Shown here: one piece after another, positions 54,517 through 64,000 of the stretch | How positions within the stretch are numbered: position 1 is the first letter of the stretch | How the letters are laid out: the number at the start of each line of letters is the position of its first letter | Assembly (NCBI RefSeq): GCF_004770615.1 | Contig: NZ_RQER01000001.1 | Location: 310,001 to 374,000, forward strand | Direction: 5' to 3' | DNA length: 64,000 nt | Source: Leptospira langatensis | GTDB lineage: Bacteria; Spirochaetota; Leptospiria; Leptospirales; Leptospiraceae | Notes under the pieces: model-generated | What the model saw: only the letters and a program-made list of their open reading frames with translations | Databases searched by the model: none | Told to the model about the DNA's origin: nothing | Program-made: the position numbers and the translations under genes

Positions 54517-54753
54517 CTAAGAGAGTTTTTTTCGGAAATTCTGGAGCAGCTGCTCAGTTCCGGAAAGGAGCAATTCGATCTGGTCTGAATCTATATTATA
54601 GACCACATTGGTCTTAAGAGAGTCCTTGAAGGAATTTGCATCGATCGCTTTTTGATCGTAACTATCCTTTAAAAAATTGTACCATCCGGCTAGGATCACT
54701 TTTAAATGAGGAAGTTCTTTGATCGGGACGGAAATGACTTTCTCTGCTTCCAT
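54517..54753 (-). CDS. Small hypothetical protein
   Basis: This 78-residue protein is helical, with no signal or membrane segment and no family known to me. It stands alone between the peptidase and GST genes. Its ATG at 54753 has no strong ribosome site, so expression is uncertain. Confidence 0.5.
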   Translation of the reverse strand: MEAEKVISVPIKELPHLKVILAGWYNFLKDSYDQKAIDANSFKDSLKTNVVYNIDSDQIELLLSGTEQLLQNFRKKLS

Positions 54754-54881
54754 AAAGACACCAGCAAGTTAATTTGCGAACCGGACCAGTCAACCAGATT
54801 TTTTGAAACTGTGTCTTCCCTATGATTTTCCGGTCAAAGAAGCGCAGCGCACAAAAATCTAGAGATCGGCTCAGTTGAGAA

Positions 54882-55535
54882 TTATTTTCGAATTCTCTTT
54901 AAGGCTTTCATTACGCTGGATTTCGCTTTATCCACCTTGGCAGCGTTTGGATCGGCTAACATCATTTCCAAATACTCCTTTAAGCCGGAAAGAGCGTCTA
55001 AAGGATTCGGATGGATCCAATCTCCAATATGATCGTTAATGATCGAAAAGGTGGCGAATGCGGAACAATCTGCTGCAGTGAATTCCTTTCCTGCGATATA
55101 GGGCGAGAATTTCACGATCCTAGAAAGAGCTTTTACTCCCTTTTGCATGGATCGTTTTGCGGACTCCACTGTCTCAGGAGTGATCTCCACACCTTCTACG
55201 ATCTTCGTATAGATCTTGCGGGCGGGAATATCGATATAATTCTCGATCACGGATATGATGGAGCGAACATGGGCTGCTTCGAAAGGATCTTTAGGGATCA
55301 ATCGTTTCGTATTCGGGTAGGCCTCGTCCAGGAATTCTAGGATGGCTTGGGATTCGAAGAGATACTTCCCGTCCACTTCCAGATACGGGATCTTTCCCAT
55401 CGGGCTTTTCGTTAGGAATTCTTCCTCTTGAGAAAATCCTATGCGAACATCCTCGAACTCCAAGCCCTTTTCTAAGAGTGCCAATTTGACTTTATTCGTA
55501 TAATTACTGATCGGATAACCGTAGAGCTTCATCAT
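54882..55535 (-). CDS. Glutathione S-transferase family protein
   Basis: This 217-residue protein has an N-terminal thioredoxin-like domain (MKLYGYPISNYTNKVKLALLEKG, with the cis-Pro motif MGKIPYLEVDGKYLFESQAI near 45-64) and an all-helical C-terminal domain (about 85-205). The catalytic Ser/Tyr region is SNYTNK. Spirochaetes often lack glutathione synthesis, so the thiol partner may differ. It is monocistronic. Confidence 0.85.
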   Translation of the reverse strand: MMKLYGYPISNYTNKVKLALLEKGLEFEDVRIGFSQEEEFLTKSPMGKIPYLEVDGKYLFESQAILEFLDEAYPNTKRLIPKDPFEAAHVRSIISVIENYIDIPARKIYTKIVEGVEITPETVESAKRSMQKGVKALSRIVKFSPYIAGKEFTAADCSAFATFSIINDHIGDWIHPNPLDALSGLKEYLEMMLADPNAAKVDKAKSSVMKALKRIRK

Positions 55536-55715
55536 AAGAGTTCAAGATCATACGAGTAGAACCGGAACGGTAAAGCCTTTTTCAGATCTGCGGTAGATGT
55601 TCGTTCCTTCTTACCTGGTCGATCCCATTTTCTTCTTTCCTAAGTACAAATCCGAATCTAATATTGGCAACCGAACGAGAGAGCAGGTCTCTTTTGAAAG
55701 GAAATTGTAAGTAGC

Positions 55716-56501
55716 ATGAAAAAAACCGCATTGATTACCGGCGCAACTGTCGGGATCGGATATGAGATCGCAAAACTGGCAGCTAAGGACGGATACGATC
55801 TGATCCTAGTAGCAAGAAATACCAAGACCCTCAATTCGGTAAAAAAAGAAATGGAGAGTCTCGGAGCCGGAGTAGAGATCCTTTCCGCCGATCTTTCGGA
55901 TCCCAAATCGCCTAAAAAGATCTTCGACTTTGCTAAGAAGAAAAAGGCCCTTGTGGATCTTTTAGTCAATAACGCAGGCTTTGGTACGAACGGAAAGTTC
56001 CATGCTTTGGATCTTCGGGAAGAATTGGATCTGATCCAGGTCAATGTTACTTCTCTCGTAGAGCTGACTCATTTGTTTGTCCAAGAAATGAGGGAGAGAC
56101 ATTCCGGTAAGATCTTGAATGTCGCCTCGACTGCCGCCTTCCAACCCGGTCCACTGATGACGAATTACTATGCATCTAAGGCGTACGTTCTATTCTTCTC
56201 GGAAGGGCTTGCGGAAGAAGTTCGAAAAGACGGCATAACGGTCACTTGTCTCTGTCCAGGTCCTACTAAAACAGAATTCTTTAAAAGAGCGGAAATGGAT
56301 AAGTCCGCCATCCTGAATAGCGGCTTAGTTCCGCAAGCGGATCCTGCATACGTAGCAAGAGTAGGATACAATGGAGTGAAATCCGGAAAGGCGGTAGTTG
56401 TCTCCGGGATCGCGAATAAGGTCATGGCCCAATCCGTTCGCATTACTCCTCGCTTTCTTGTGAGAAAACTCGCTAAGTTCCTGAATACTGCAAATCGATA
56501 A
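55716..56501 (+). CDS. Short-chain dehydrogenase/reductase
   Basis: This 261-residue classical SDR has [11 protein letters not shown] (8-18), the NNAGFG loop near 87 and the YYASKAYV catalytic Tyr-x-x-x-Lys near 150. It is like DltE/YqjQ-type reductases. The sterol desaturase-like gene starts 11 bases later on the same strand, and a TTG-started small membrane protein follows that, so a three-gene lipid or sterol-type operon is likely. Confidence 0.87.
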   Translation: MKKTALITGATVGIGYEIAKLAAKDGYDLILVARNTKTLNSVKKEMESLGAGVEILSADLSDPKSPKKIFDFAKKKKALVDLLVNNAGFGTNGKFHALDLREELDLIQVNVTSLVELTHLFVQEMRERHSGKILNVASTAAFQPGPLMTNYYASKAYVLFFSEGLAEEVRKDGITVTCLCPGPTKTEFFKRAEMDKSAILNSGLVPQADPAYVARVGYNGVKSGKAVVVSGIANKVMAQSVRITPRFLVRKLAKFLNTANR

Positions 56502-56512
56502 TAAGGACTCGT

Positions 56513-57700
56513 ATGGAAGAATCTCTGATAGATAAGGCAGTTCCCTTCTTCCTTGGGCTTGTGCTTTTGGAATCTCTCTGGGGAAGAAGAAAGGAAGTCT
56601 ACCGCTGGAACGATTCGGTTACCGATCTAGCCACCGGTATTCTTTACTCCATGAGCGGGGTGCTGATCACGATCGGCGCCTTGTTCCTGTATGAGAAAAT
56701 TAGGATATTCTTCTCTTTACAATCTATCTTCCATGTATCCGAGTTTCCGAGTGCTTCTCCTTTGGGAAGGGATGGGAACGGTTGGTTTTTTCGGGGAGAC
56801 GCTTTTCTTGCCTGGGCCTTTGTTTTGGTTGCCGTGGATTTTATTTACTATTGGTTCCACAGGGCTACTCACGAAGTGCACTTTCTCTGGGCCTGTCATG
56901 TCACTCATCATTCGAGCGAAGAATTCAATCTGACTGTGGCCTTGCGCCAATCCATGGTGCAAAGGGTTTTCGAGTATGCTTTCAACCTTCCTTTAGCGCT
57001 GCTCGGAATTCCTTGGTGGATGTTCTTTCTTTGTCATGGTCTTCTGAAGATCTATCAGTTCTGGGTCCACACTCGGCTTATCGGAAAATTGGGTTGGATG
57101 GAGAAGGTTCTTCTCACTCCTTCTCATCATAGGGTGCATCATGGAAGAGATCCGGAATATTTGGATAAGAACCATGGTGGGATCCTCATTCTTTGGGACA
57201 AATGGTTCGGTACATACGCGGAGGAGAAGAAGGAGCCGATCTATGGTTTGACAGAGCCTCTGCCTACCTTCAATCCGATCTGGGCGAATTTCCATGTATA
57301 CATTTCGCTTTGGGAGCTAGTGAAGAGCACTCCAAGCTGGAAGGATAAATTCCTTCTTTTGGTCAAGAAGCCGGACTGGAGACCGAACTCTTTAGGTGGG
57401 GAGAAGAAGATCCCGGAAATCGATCGTGCTAAGTATAGAAAATACGACCCGCAAATTTCCGGATCGGCTAAATTGTACGGGATACTGCAATTTTTACTTC
57501 TTGCGGCTTCTTCGGTTTATTTATTAAAACTCATTAAATTAGGAAAAGTGCAAACAGGGGTTTTCTTAGGCTTTGGACTTTGGTTCCTTCTCGCACTTCT
57601 TTCTTTGGGACTCTTATGGGACGGAAGAAAGAATGTTTGGAGATGGGAAGTTTTGAAGTTTGCCGCTCTGGGTTGTATTCTTTTTATCCAATTCTCTTAA
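56513..57700 (+). CDS. Sterol desaturase/fatty acid hydroxylase family protein
   Basis: This 395-residue membrane protein has the eight-His di-iron pattern: HRATHEVHFLWACHVTHHSSE near 120-140 and HHRVHHG near 204-210. Helices surround these sites (about 10-60, 95-125, 150-175). The family hydroxylates or desaturates sterols, alkylglycerol or other lipids. Two more helices lie at the C-terminus. The preceding SDR could reduce or supply the substrate. Confidence 0.88.
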   Translation: MEESLIDKAVPFFLGLVLLESLWGRRKEVYRWNDSVTDLATGILYSMSGVLITIGALFLYEKIRIFFSLQSIFHVSEFPSASPLGRDGNGWFFRGDAFLAWAFVLVAVDFIYYWFHRATHEVHFLWACHVTHHSSEEFNLTVALRQSMVQRVFEYAFNLPLALLGIPWWMFFLCHGLLKIYQFWVHTRLIGKLGWMEKVLLTPSHHRVHHGRDPEYLDKNHGGILILWDKWFGTYAEEKKEPIYGLTEPLPTFNPIWANFHVYISLWELVKSTPSWKDKFLLLVKKPDWRPNSLGGEKKIPEIDRAKYRKYDPQISGSAKLYGILQFLLLAASSVYLLKLIKLGKVQTGVFLGFGLWFLLALLSLGLLWDGRKNVWRWEVLKFAALGCILFIQFS

Positions 57701-57712
57701 GGAAGATCAAGA

Positions 57713-58297
57713 TTGAACGAAACAGATAAACTCGTATACGAGGTCCGTCCTATTACCATCCGTCCGCTCATCTATTTGGTCAGTATTATTATTCCTCTTC
57801 GGATTTTGGAATTTGCGGCGGTTCGCGGGTATCTGGATTCTATATCTTGGTTTTCTAATGTACTTTCTTTTCTGAAAGGCCAGGAATACAAACTGATCTC
57901 GGTATTTCTTTGCGTGGTTGCCTTCCTATATTCCGTGCAAAAGGGAAAGGTGATCCTAGATAAGGAAGGTGTAGAATTGAGGATATTCCCTCGATTCTTC
58001 GGATCGGCATGGACCGCCTGGAAACTGAATTGGACCGAGATCTCTTCTTATTACATGTTCCATTTCAATCGGACTGCGATCTTTCTTTTGAAAGATAAGC
58101 AAGGCAAGCAATTCAGGATCGGGGAGAGACTGTTCTTACGAGATACTAAGAAACTTGGCCTGGAATTCGAAGAGACTAAGAAAAGATTCGGTCAGTCTCA
58201 GATCCAGAAATCCGCTTATGAAGCAGACAGCCAATTCTTCCTGACGAGCCTCTTGTATCTGGCGATCGTGGCCTGGCTTCTATCTGCAACCTTCTGA
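57713..58297 (+). CDS. Hypothetical membrane protein
   Basis: This 194-residue protein has two N-terminal helices (about 20-40 and 62-78), a hydrophilic middle with a PH-like beta segment (VILDKEGVELRIFPRFFG ... AIFLLKDKQGKQFRIGERLFL) and a C-terminal helix. TTG start, 12 bases after the sterol desaturase gene. No function is known. Confidence 0.65.
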   Translation: MNETDKLVYEVRPITIRPLIYLVSIIIPLRILEFAAVRGYLDSISWFSNVLSFLKGQEYKLISVFLCVVAFLYSVQKGKVILDKEGVELRIFPRFFGSAWTAWKLNWTEISSYYMFHFNRTAIFLLKDKQGKQFRIGERLFLRDTKKLGLEFEETKKRFGQSQIQKSAYEADSQFFLTSLLYLAIVAWLLSATF

Positions 58298-58443
58298 GGG
58301 TTCAGTCCCTTTTAGTTAGCGTATAAAACTAATATTTGCAAGCTCTTTTACCATAAGCTTGCTTGCTCTATGCGGTCCGGTTTTGCATTCTTGCACAGGA
58401 ATCCGACCATACGGTTCGAAAAATAGAGGCCCAGGAGGCGATC

Positions 58444-59625
58444 TTGAATTCAGCATTTCAATTTGATTTACCGGAAGAATTACTACAGCTCAGAGACTTG
58501 GTTAGGGACGTGGTCCGAAAAGAAGTTGTCCCGAACCGGATGCATTATGACGAAAATAACGAGTATCCTAAAGCTATATTACAGAAATTTAAAGAAGCAG
58601 GTCTTTATCAGGCTCTATTCGACGAGGAGCATGGAGGCTTGGGCTATGGGATGATGGGTGGTATCGTTCTGGCAGAAGAGGTTTCTTGGGGATGCTTGGG
58701 AGTGAATACCGCGTTTACTTCTACAAAACTCGGAGCCCTTCCTATCGACGTGGGAGGTACCAAGGAGCAGAAAGACAAATGGCTCCCACTTCTCGCTACC
58801 GGGGAAAAGACCGCTGCGTTCGGATTGTCCGAGCCGGGAGCAGGATCCGATGTGCCTGCTATGGCCACTACCGCTACGAAGAAAGGGGATCGATACGTTC
58901 TAAACGGAACCAAACAATGGATCAGTAGTGCCGGCCAAGCAGATCTTTATACTGTATTTGCAATGACCGATAAGGATAGGGGCCCAAGAGGGATTTCCTG
59001 TTTCGTGATCGAAAAAGGGACCAAGGGATTTTCTTTCGGAAAGAAAGAAGACAAATTGGGGATCCGCTGCTCAGAAACAAGACAGCTGATCATGGAGGAT
59101 TGCGAAGTCCCTGCGGAGAACCTGATCGGCGGAAAGGAAAACATGGGATTCTTGCATGCGTTCAAGACACTGATCCTTTCTCGACCTGCAGTTGCAGCGG
59201 GTGCAGTCGGCTTAATGCAAGGAGCATTTGACGCGGCGATCGAATATGCTCGAGAAAGAGAGCAATTCGGAGTTACGATCTCTTCTTTCCAGGCGATCCA
59301 GCACATGCTTGCCGACATGGCCATCAAGATAGAGGGTTCTAGGCTTCTCACCTATAAGGCGGGAGTGTACGCCCAATCCTTCCATAAGGATGCTGCGAAA
59401 TTCTCGGCAATGGCGAAATGCTATGCTTCCGATTCTTCCGTGCAAGTGGCTTCCGATGCAGTGCAAATTTTCGGAGGATATGGTTATACCAAAGAATATC
59501 CGGTCGAAAAATTTTATAGAGATGCTAAGATCTTGCAGATCTATGAGGGAACGAGCCAGATCCAAAGAAACGAGATCGCAGCCGGACTCATTAAGGACGC
59601 CGCTTCTAAAGTTAAGAAAGCGTAA
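58444..59625 (+). CDS. Acyl-CoA dehydrogenase
   Basis: This 393-residue flavoenzyme is close to the family standard length. I chose the TTG at 58444 because CAGGAGG lies a few bases before it and it gives a normal N-terminus (FDLPEELLQLRDLVRD); a longer ATG frame (58363) adds 27 non-conserved residues. It has FGLSEPGAGSD, TKQWISSAG, LSRPAVAAGAVG, FGGYGYTKEYPVEKFYRDA and the catalytic Glu in IYEGTSQIQ. Short- or medium-chain substrates are likely. Confidence 0.94.
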   Translation: MNSAFQFDLPEELLQLRDLVRDVVRKEVVPNRMHYDENNEYPKAILQKFKEAGLYQALFDEEHGGLGYGMMGGIVLAEEVSWGCLGVNTAFTSTKLGALPIDVGGTKEQKDKWLPLLATGEKTAAFGLSEPGAGSDVPAMATTATKKGDRYVLNGTKQWISSAGQADLYTVFAMTDKDRGPRGISCFVIEKGTKGFSFGKKEDKLGIRCSETRQLIMEDCEVPAENLIGGKENMGFLHAFKTLILSRPAVAAGAVGLMQGAFDAAIEYAREREQFGVTISSFQAIQHMLADMAIKIEGSRLLTYKAGVYAQSFHKDAAKFSAMAKCYASDSSVQVASDAVQIFGGYGYTKEYPVEKFYRDAKILQIYEGTSQIQRNEIAAGLIKDAASKVKKA

Positions 59626-59658
59626 TTTCTTCTTTCCTTCCGGAGAGAGAATTTTGAC

Positions 59659-61881
59659 TTGCGTGCAGCGGGAGGCCCAGTCAAAGTTTTCCCTCCGGTT
59701 TTCGATAGAGTGAAAGAGATTTTTAACAGACTGGCAACGGACGTTCTTCGGGTTTTTTTCAGGCTCGTTGCAACCGCCTTTCTATTCTTCTATAGCCTTC
59801 CTATTTTTTCCTTCGATCCCAGCTCTCTTCCGGAAGACGGCACCTCCATGCTTCCTTTTGCGGAGGTTTGGATCGATGAAAAAGGGGGAACCTCCTTCGC
59901 AGAAATGAGAAGGCAAAAATTTATTCCTCTCACCGGTTCTTCTCTTGGCTATTCCTCCCATGTGCATTGGTTCCGGATACCGGTCGAAAATCTTTCTTCC
60001 GAGACTGTGGATTGGATCTTGGAGATTCACTATAGTCAACTGGATCACGTGGAATTATTTTTGGGATCGAAGGGGGACACAGTAATCTTTCGAGGAGGGG
60101 ATAGAATCCCATTTCGGGAAAGACCGATCCAATATCGATTTCCTAGTTTCCCGTTGGAATTGAGATCCGGTGAAAAAGATACGGTCTATTTAAAAATAGA
60201 GACAAAGAGTTCCGTAAACTTTACGGTTTTTGCATATAAGGCAGAAGACTTCTTTCCTAAGATCAGCAATGAACAGATCCTTCTCGGACTTTATTTCGGT
60301 TCCTTGATGGTGATGGCCTTGTATAATTTGTTCCTATTCTTATCTACAAGGGAAAGGACCTATCTCGCCTTCTTTTTATATGTAGCCTCCGGAATATTGG
60401 TGCAATGGTCCTTGAACGGTTATGCATTCCAATTCTTTTGGCCGAATGCAGTGGACTGGGCAAGCAATATAGTTACTTGTTTTAGTTTCCTTGTGGCAGG
60501 GATGACTGCGAATTTTGTACGGTGCTATTTCGATGCGGGTGAGAATTATCCCGGCTCCGACAGAATACTCAAAGTAATATCTAATTTATCTTATATACTG
60601 ACTATTCTAGGTTATTTTATCCCGTTCGGGATCGGACTTGCGATCTATATCTTTTTATCTACGATCACGTTTGGAGCAATCTTATACTTGGGGATCCAAG
60701 GCTTTACTCGGAATCTTCGATCGGCTTTGTTCTTCTTAGGTGCGTGGATCGCTTTGGTATCGGGTGCTCTTCTTTTCGTTCTTAGATTCTCGGATTGGGT
60801 CTCTCATCATCTCACGATCGCCTATTGGGGAGTAGAGATTGGGACTTCTTTGCATGTTCTTCTTTTGGCATTGGCTTTGGCGGATAGAGTGAATAGCCTT
60901 TCCAAGGATCTTTCTTCTAAGGTGGAGGATCTGAACGATGCCAAGCACGCGATCGAACAGTCGGAGTTAAGATTTCGGAATTTATTCGAGGGAGCGGAGG
61001 AACTTCTTCTTACATTGGACCAAGAGGGGAAGATCAAAGATGCAAATCGTACACTCTCCCGTCTCACAGGTTATCGTCCTCTTGAAGTGGAGGAGAAGAA
61101 TTTTCTGGATCTGATCTATTCTGTAGAAGGACAAGAGGATTCGATCGTTCTTCTTCTTGCGGAGGAAAAGCTGCAGGAACACTTGAAGACGAGAAAGACA
61201 GTCGAGTTCCATTCCGAATTCAAACAGAAATATGTAATGGAACCTAAACCTGTAAAGATCCGTTTACAGTCTTTCGAGAGTGAATCCGGTAGAATGGTCT
61301 TGGGAAAGGTTTCCGAGATCTCAGAAGATATTCTTTCTCGCTTTTTGGTTTCGGAAAGCATGCATTTTACCGTGAATAATTATCTTAGGAACGCTGATAT
61401 CCTGAGTCGTCAGTTGACTTCCAATTTGAGCCAGTTTACCGGTTCCGAGGTGATTACAGCGATTCGAACCTGCGTGAGAGAAGTGTTGATCAATGCGATC
61501 GAGCATGGAAATCTAGGGATTAGCTTCGATGAGAAGACAGAATCCATGAAGTCCGGAAATTATATGGAATTCATCCAAAAGAGACAGAGAGAGGCTTTCT
61601 ACGGGGCAAGAAGTGTGACGGTTGCCTACTCGCTGAATGCAAAGAGGATCGGATTTGAGATTGAGGACCAGGGAGACGGTTTCGATTTTAAGAAGGTCTT
61701 GAATATCGACGGGGATAAGCTGAACGAGGAGAGCTTTACTCATGGGCGAGGGATCATGATGACCCGTAAAGTATTCGATGTGGTGAAGTTCAACGATAAG
61801 GGAAATAAGGTCCTTCTTATTAAATATCTACAGAAGCCTTTGAAGTACAAAAGAGAGCCTAGTTTTTTAGACATAGATTGA
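59659..61881 (+). CDS. 7TMR-DISM sensor with PAS and HATPase domain
   Basis: This 740-residue sensor has an N-terminal membrane helix/signal, a periplasmic 7TMR-DISM extracellular domain (about 60-190; WFRIPVENLSSETVDWILEIHYSQLDHVELFL), seven helices (about 205-400), a PAS domain (430-545) and a C-terminal GHKL ATPase (about 570-730; CVREVLINAIEHGNLG and HGRGIMMTRKVFD). There is no conserved phospho-His box like a normal histidine kinase, so the ATPase may act as an RsbW-type kinase. TTG start. A TetR-like palindrome begins in its stop codon. Confidence 0.85.
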   Translation: MRAAGGPVKVFPPVFDRVKEIFNRLATDVLRVFFRLVATAFLFFYSLPIFSFDPSSLPEDGTSMLPFAEVWIDEKGGTSFAEMRRQKFIPLTGSSLGYSSHVHWFRIPVENLSSETVDWILEIHYSQLDHVELFLGSKGDTVIFRGGDRIPFRERPIQYRFPSFPLELRSGEKDTVYLKIETKSSVNFTVFAYKAEDFFPKISNEQILLGLYFGSLMVMALYNLFLFLSTRERTYLAFFLYVASGILVQWSLNGYAFQFFWPNAVDWASNIVTCFSFLVAGMTANFVRCYFDAGENYPGSDRILKVISNLSYILTILGYFIPFGIGLAIYIFLSTITFGAILYLGIQGFTRNLRSALFFLGAWIALVSGALLFVLRFSDWVSHHLTIAYWGVEIGTSLHVLLLALALADRVNSLSKDLSSKVEDLNDAKHAIEQSELRFRNLFEGAEELLLTLDQEGKIKDANRTLSRLTGYRPLEVEEKNFLDLIYSVEGQEDSIVLLLAEEKLQEHLKTRKTVEFHSEFKQKYVMEPKPVKIRLQSFESESGRMVLGKVSEISEDILSRFLVSESMHFTVNNYLRNADILSRQLTSNLSQFTGSEVITAIRTCVREVLINAIEHGNLGISFDEKTESMKSGNYMEFIQKRQREAFYGARSVTVAYSLNAKRIGFEIEDQGDGFDFKKVLNIDGDKLNEESFTHGRGIMMTRKVFDVVKFNDKGNKVLLIKYLQKPLKYKREPSFLDID

Positions 61882-61892
61882 ACGAACGTTTA
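61879..61892 (+). promoter_or_regulatory. Candidate TetR-type operator TGAACGAACGTTTA
   Basis: The inverted repeat GAACG-AA-CGTTT starts in the stop codon of the sensor gene, about 140 bases before the START-domain gene. Its form matches the sites at 43233 and 45866. Confidence 0.35.
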
Positions 61893-62032
61893 AATACCCT
61901 TTCCTTTCTTGCTCTTTATTTGTCCAATTCCTTTCGATCCATTCTTCTTTTCTAGTTGATCTTAAATTTTTAGAAAATAAAAAATTGTCGGATGAAAGTT
62001 CTTTGGAACGAGCAAAAGATAGGATGGTATTT

Positions 62033-62680
62033 ATGAGAAAAGGAATATGCTTACTAGTGGCGCTCCTTCTTCTTCCGGCGCAGATGTTTGCCTGGGATTT
62101 GGAGAAGGATAAGAACGGGATTACGGTCCACACTAGATCGGTCGAAGGTTCCGAATTAAAAGAGTTTAGAGGAAAGACAAAGCTCAAAACGAATCTGAAC
62201 ACGATCGTCGCTCTTATGGAGGACAATCCGAATTATACCACTTGGCTGAAGGATTGTAAAAAATCGGAAGCTGTCAAAGTCTTGAATTCAAAAGAGAAAT
62301 ATATCTACATCCTGAACGGAGTGCCTTGGCCATTAGATGATCGCGATTTCGTAATACATTCCACTCTGATCCAAGACAAAAACACCGGAGCCGTTACCTA
62401 TCAAATGAGACCCGTTGCGAATGTGGTCCCCGAAAAGAAAGGTTACGTTAGAGGCACTATCAAAGGATACTGGAAATTCGTTCCGGTAAGCGACGGTGTC
62501 GAAGTTACCTACCAAGTCCATAGCGAACCGGGAGGAAGCATTCCTACCTCAATAGCGAATTTCGTAGTCGTCGATATTCCTTACGAAACCCTAAGGAAAA
62601 TGAAAGATAAGGTAGAAGATCCTAAATATAAGAATGCACCTAAGCATCCGGATCTGATCGATCCGACTTCGCCTAAGTAA
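62033..62680 (+). CDS. START-domain lipid-binding-like exported protein
   Basis: The ATG at 62033 is preferred, with AGGATGG five bases before it, giving a signal peptide MRKGICLLVALLLLPAQMFA. The mature part (about 196 residues) is a START domain: DLEKDKNGITVHTRSVEGS, TTWLKDCKKSEAVKVLN, DRDFVIHSTL and SIANFVVVDIPYETLRKMKD. START domains bind lipids or sterols, so a periplasmic lipid shuttle is possible. The longer ORF (61985) adds 16 residues without signal character. Confidence 0.86.
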   Translation: MRKGICLLVALLLLPAQMFAWDLEKDKNGITVHTRSVEGSELKEFRGKTKLKTNLNTIVALMEDNPNYTTWLKDCKKSEAVKVLNSKEKYIYILNGVPWPLDDRDFVIHSTLIQDKNTGAVTYQMRPVANVVPEKKGYVRGTIKGYWKFVPVSDGVEVTYQVHSEPGGSIPTSIANFVVVDIPYETLRKMKDKVEDPKYKNAPKHPDLIDPTSPK

Positions 62681-62687
62681 ACTATAT

Positions 62688-63599
62688 TTATAATTTGTAA
62701 TTTACTCCGAAAAACAGTCCGCCATAAGCGGACTGCATATCCAATTTCCTGGAGAATTGGTTCGATAGTAGAATATTACTTTGGTTATTGGATTCCGTTA
62801 AAGGAGTGACTCTTCCGTCTTGTCTGACATAGAAACTGGAGGTGTCTCCATTAAAGGAGCCGTCAAAGGAAGTGATATTGATCCAGGAAAGATAGGCACC
62901 GAAGCTGAGAGTCACCGAATCGTTGACTTGAGTATTCAAGGCTCCTTCCAAACGGAATTCCAAACCATTTCCCCTCATGTCCCCGTTTTCTTGGTAATAG
63001 CTCTTTCCGTCGGTTGCGAATCCATTTGTGAGCCAAGCAGCTCTCGCATAACCGAGCCCTAGTCCCGTTTCCCATCGGAAGTATCGATTCAATCTTCCTT
63101 CCTGCCAGACCATTCCCAAGAAATAGAGACTGTACATCTGAAAATCCAGTCTCGTATAGAATGGTTCCGAGGTAAGATTCGTGATGCCGAAATTATCGAA
63201 GGTCCTGGATCCTGCTATGAATCCCACCTTGAATCCTTCTCCAAATCGTGTTCTCGCAAGAAACTCTTCTTGGTACATTCCGCGAGTATTATGCACCTTT
63301 GTTTGGCTCGGGATCCTGGGATCTAAATTGGAAGTAAATCCGTTCAGGTTTTGATCGAATCGATTGGGACCTCTAAAGCCGAAGCCGAATCTTGCTCCGA
63401 ATTCCCAACGATCCGCTTTTTCAGGAACCTTGTTCTCCGGAAGTTCTTTCAATTTAGGATGAGTGACGGTTTCATCTTCTGCACGCAGAGAAGAGGAACA
63501 AATCATGAGGCTGAGGAAGGCCAAAAATCCCAGGTAAAAAGGATGGCTTTTAGGACAGTCGCTAATTTTAAAAATGAGTGGTTTTGGGATTCGATGCAT
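62688..63599 (-). CDS. Putative outer-membrane beta-barrel protein
   Basis: The ATG at 63599 yields a signal sequence (helix PFYLGFLAFLSLMICSSS) ending in SLRA-ED. The longer form from 63674 would bury the signal, though AGGTCAAT precedes that ATG, so the start is uncertain. The mature part shows alternating strands with aromatic ends (RWEFGARFGFGFRGP, EFLARTRFGEGFKVGF, RWETGLGLGYARAAW) and ends GGLFFGVNYKL, typical of barrel C-termini. No family name is certain. Confidence 0.65.
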   Translation of the reverse strand: MHRIPKPLIFKISDCPKSHPFYLGFLAFLSLMICSSSLRAEDETVTHPKLKELPENKVPEKADRWEFGARFGFGFRGPNRFDQNLNGFTSNLDPRIPSQTKVHNTRGMYQEEFLARTRFGEGFKVGFIAGSRTFDNFGITNLTSEPFYTRLDFQMYSLYFLGMVWQEGRLNRYFRWETGLGLGYARAAWLTNGFATDGKSYYQENGDMRGNGLEFRLEGALNTQVNDSVTLSFGAYLSWINITSFDGSFNGDTSSFYVRQDGRVTPLTESNNQSNILLSNQFSRKLDMQSAYGGLFFGVNYKL

Positions 63600-63685
63600 G
63601 AAAACTGTGTAGGAACCCGGCAAGCTTAGGTTTTTCCCGGGGTTAAATTCTAAAAGCCTTATTTGTAAGGACATATTGACCTGAG

Positions 63686-64000
63686 ATGCTGACTACTAAA
63701 CTTTTTCCATTCTTGGACCTGGATCTACTTAAGCCCTATTTCTATTTCCTTCTCTTCATTGGGTTGTACCTCACATTTCGATTAAAGTTCCCTCAAGTAC
63801 GATTTTTATTTTTAGCGATAAAGATTTTTTCGGGAAACATGGATTACAAAGGTTCCCGAGGTCGCTTAGTACACTCGCAAGCTTTCTATGCAGGAACTGG
63901 TTCCTCTTTATTACCGGGCGCCGTGCTCGGCTCCGCGTTGGCCTTGGTGCTTGCCGGACCGGGAGTGCTTCTTTGGATCTGGCTTTCTAGTTTTCTCATC
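63686..64000 (+). CDS. Sodium:alanine symporter (AGCS) family protein, N-terminal part
   Basis: This frame from ATG 63686 is open to the end of the window and encodes 105 residues: [25 protein letters not shown], then [21 protein letters not shown] and [11 protein letters not shown]. These match the N-terminus of AGCS transporters (GLYLTIRLKFPQ; GD...; QAF; GPGALFWMW). It likely imports alanine or glycine with sodium. It is divergent from the barrel gene and partial. Confidence 0.85.
   Translation, partial: MLTTKLFPFLDLDLLKPYFYFLLFIGLYLTFRLKFPQVRFLFLAIKIFSGNMDYKGSRGRLVHSQAFYAGTGSSLLPGAVLGSALALVLAGPGVLLWIWLSSFLI

Overview
The window reads as a chromosomal segment of a spirochaete of the genus Leptospira. 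The most specific marker is the lipoprotein gene at 46152-46958, recognisable as lipL32, the major surface lipoprotein found in the pathogenic lineages and absent from saprophytes. Its sequence differs clearly from the L. interrogans protein as I remember it, so a P2 ('intermediate') species is the best guess. The DUF1574/MBOAT pair, short spirochaetal lipoboxes, frequent TTG/GTG starts and many stress-type signalling proteins agree with this. I see no rRNA, tRNA, insertion sequence, prophage or CRISPR array; this is mostly core chromosome.

Layout. 1-2493: end of argS, cinA and a membrane-anchored propeller-like protein (+). 2532-9658 (-): a degenerate signal-peptidase-like gene, then gap-pgk-tpiA, secG, a secreted protein and a PAS histidine kinase with an unusual response regulator. 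9736-20608 (+): a membrane glycosyltransferase-like protein, a gamma-carbonic anhydrase homologue, a divergent archaeal-type GAPDH-like protein, cysK, a GH16-like lipoprotein, an MpaB-type oxygenase, a DUF1574+MBOAT acylation pair and topA. 20622-25637 (mostly -): ABC ATPase, HDOD signalling protein, two small ORFs on +, a secreted protein, panD and a Panacea-like protein. 25652-34257 (+): lipB, a sensor-like membrane protein, a STAS/zinc-ribbon protein, murJ, a DUF167 protein and a 1434-residue protein built from about forty aromatic FP-type repeats. 34317-36375 (-): groES-groEL with two CIRCE operators.

36541-47673: photolyase, Mpo1-like protein, adenylate cyclase, NAD(P)-binding protein, SpoIIE phosphatase, SDR, acyl-CoA dehydrogenase, lipL32 and a ParB-domain protein. 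47871-64000: metK, transketolase C-half, clpS, a highly structured intergenic stretch, MaoC hydratase, M3 peptidase, GST, SDR plus sterol-desaturase operon, a second acyl-CoA dehydrogenase, a 7TMR-DISM/PAS/HATPase sensor, a START-domain protein, an outer-membrane barrel candidate and the start of an AGCS amino-acid symporter.

Themes. Lower glycolysis is an operon with a folded leader. At least five proteins belong to partner-switching or HATPase-type signalling. Several genes serve beta-oxidation or lipid handling, and three of them share a palindrome, TGAACNNNNGTTYA, upstream, suggesting a common TetR-like regulator. The most unusual items are the signal-peptidase-like protein lacking both catalytic residues, the archaeal-type GAPDH-like protein, the FP-repeat giant protein, and two structured non-coding regions (next to the ParB-domain gene and downstream of clpS).
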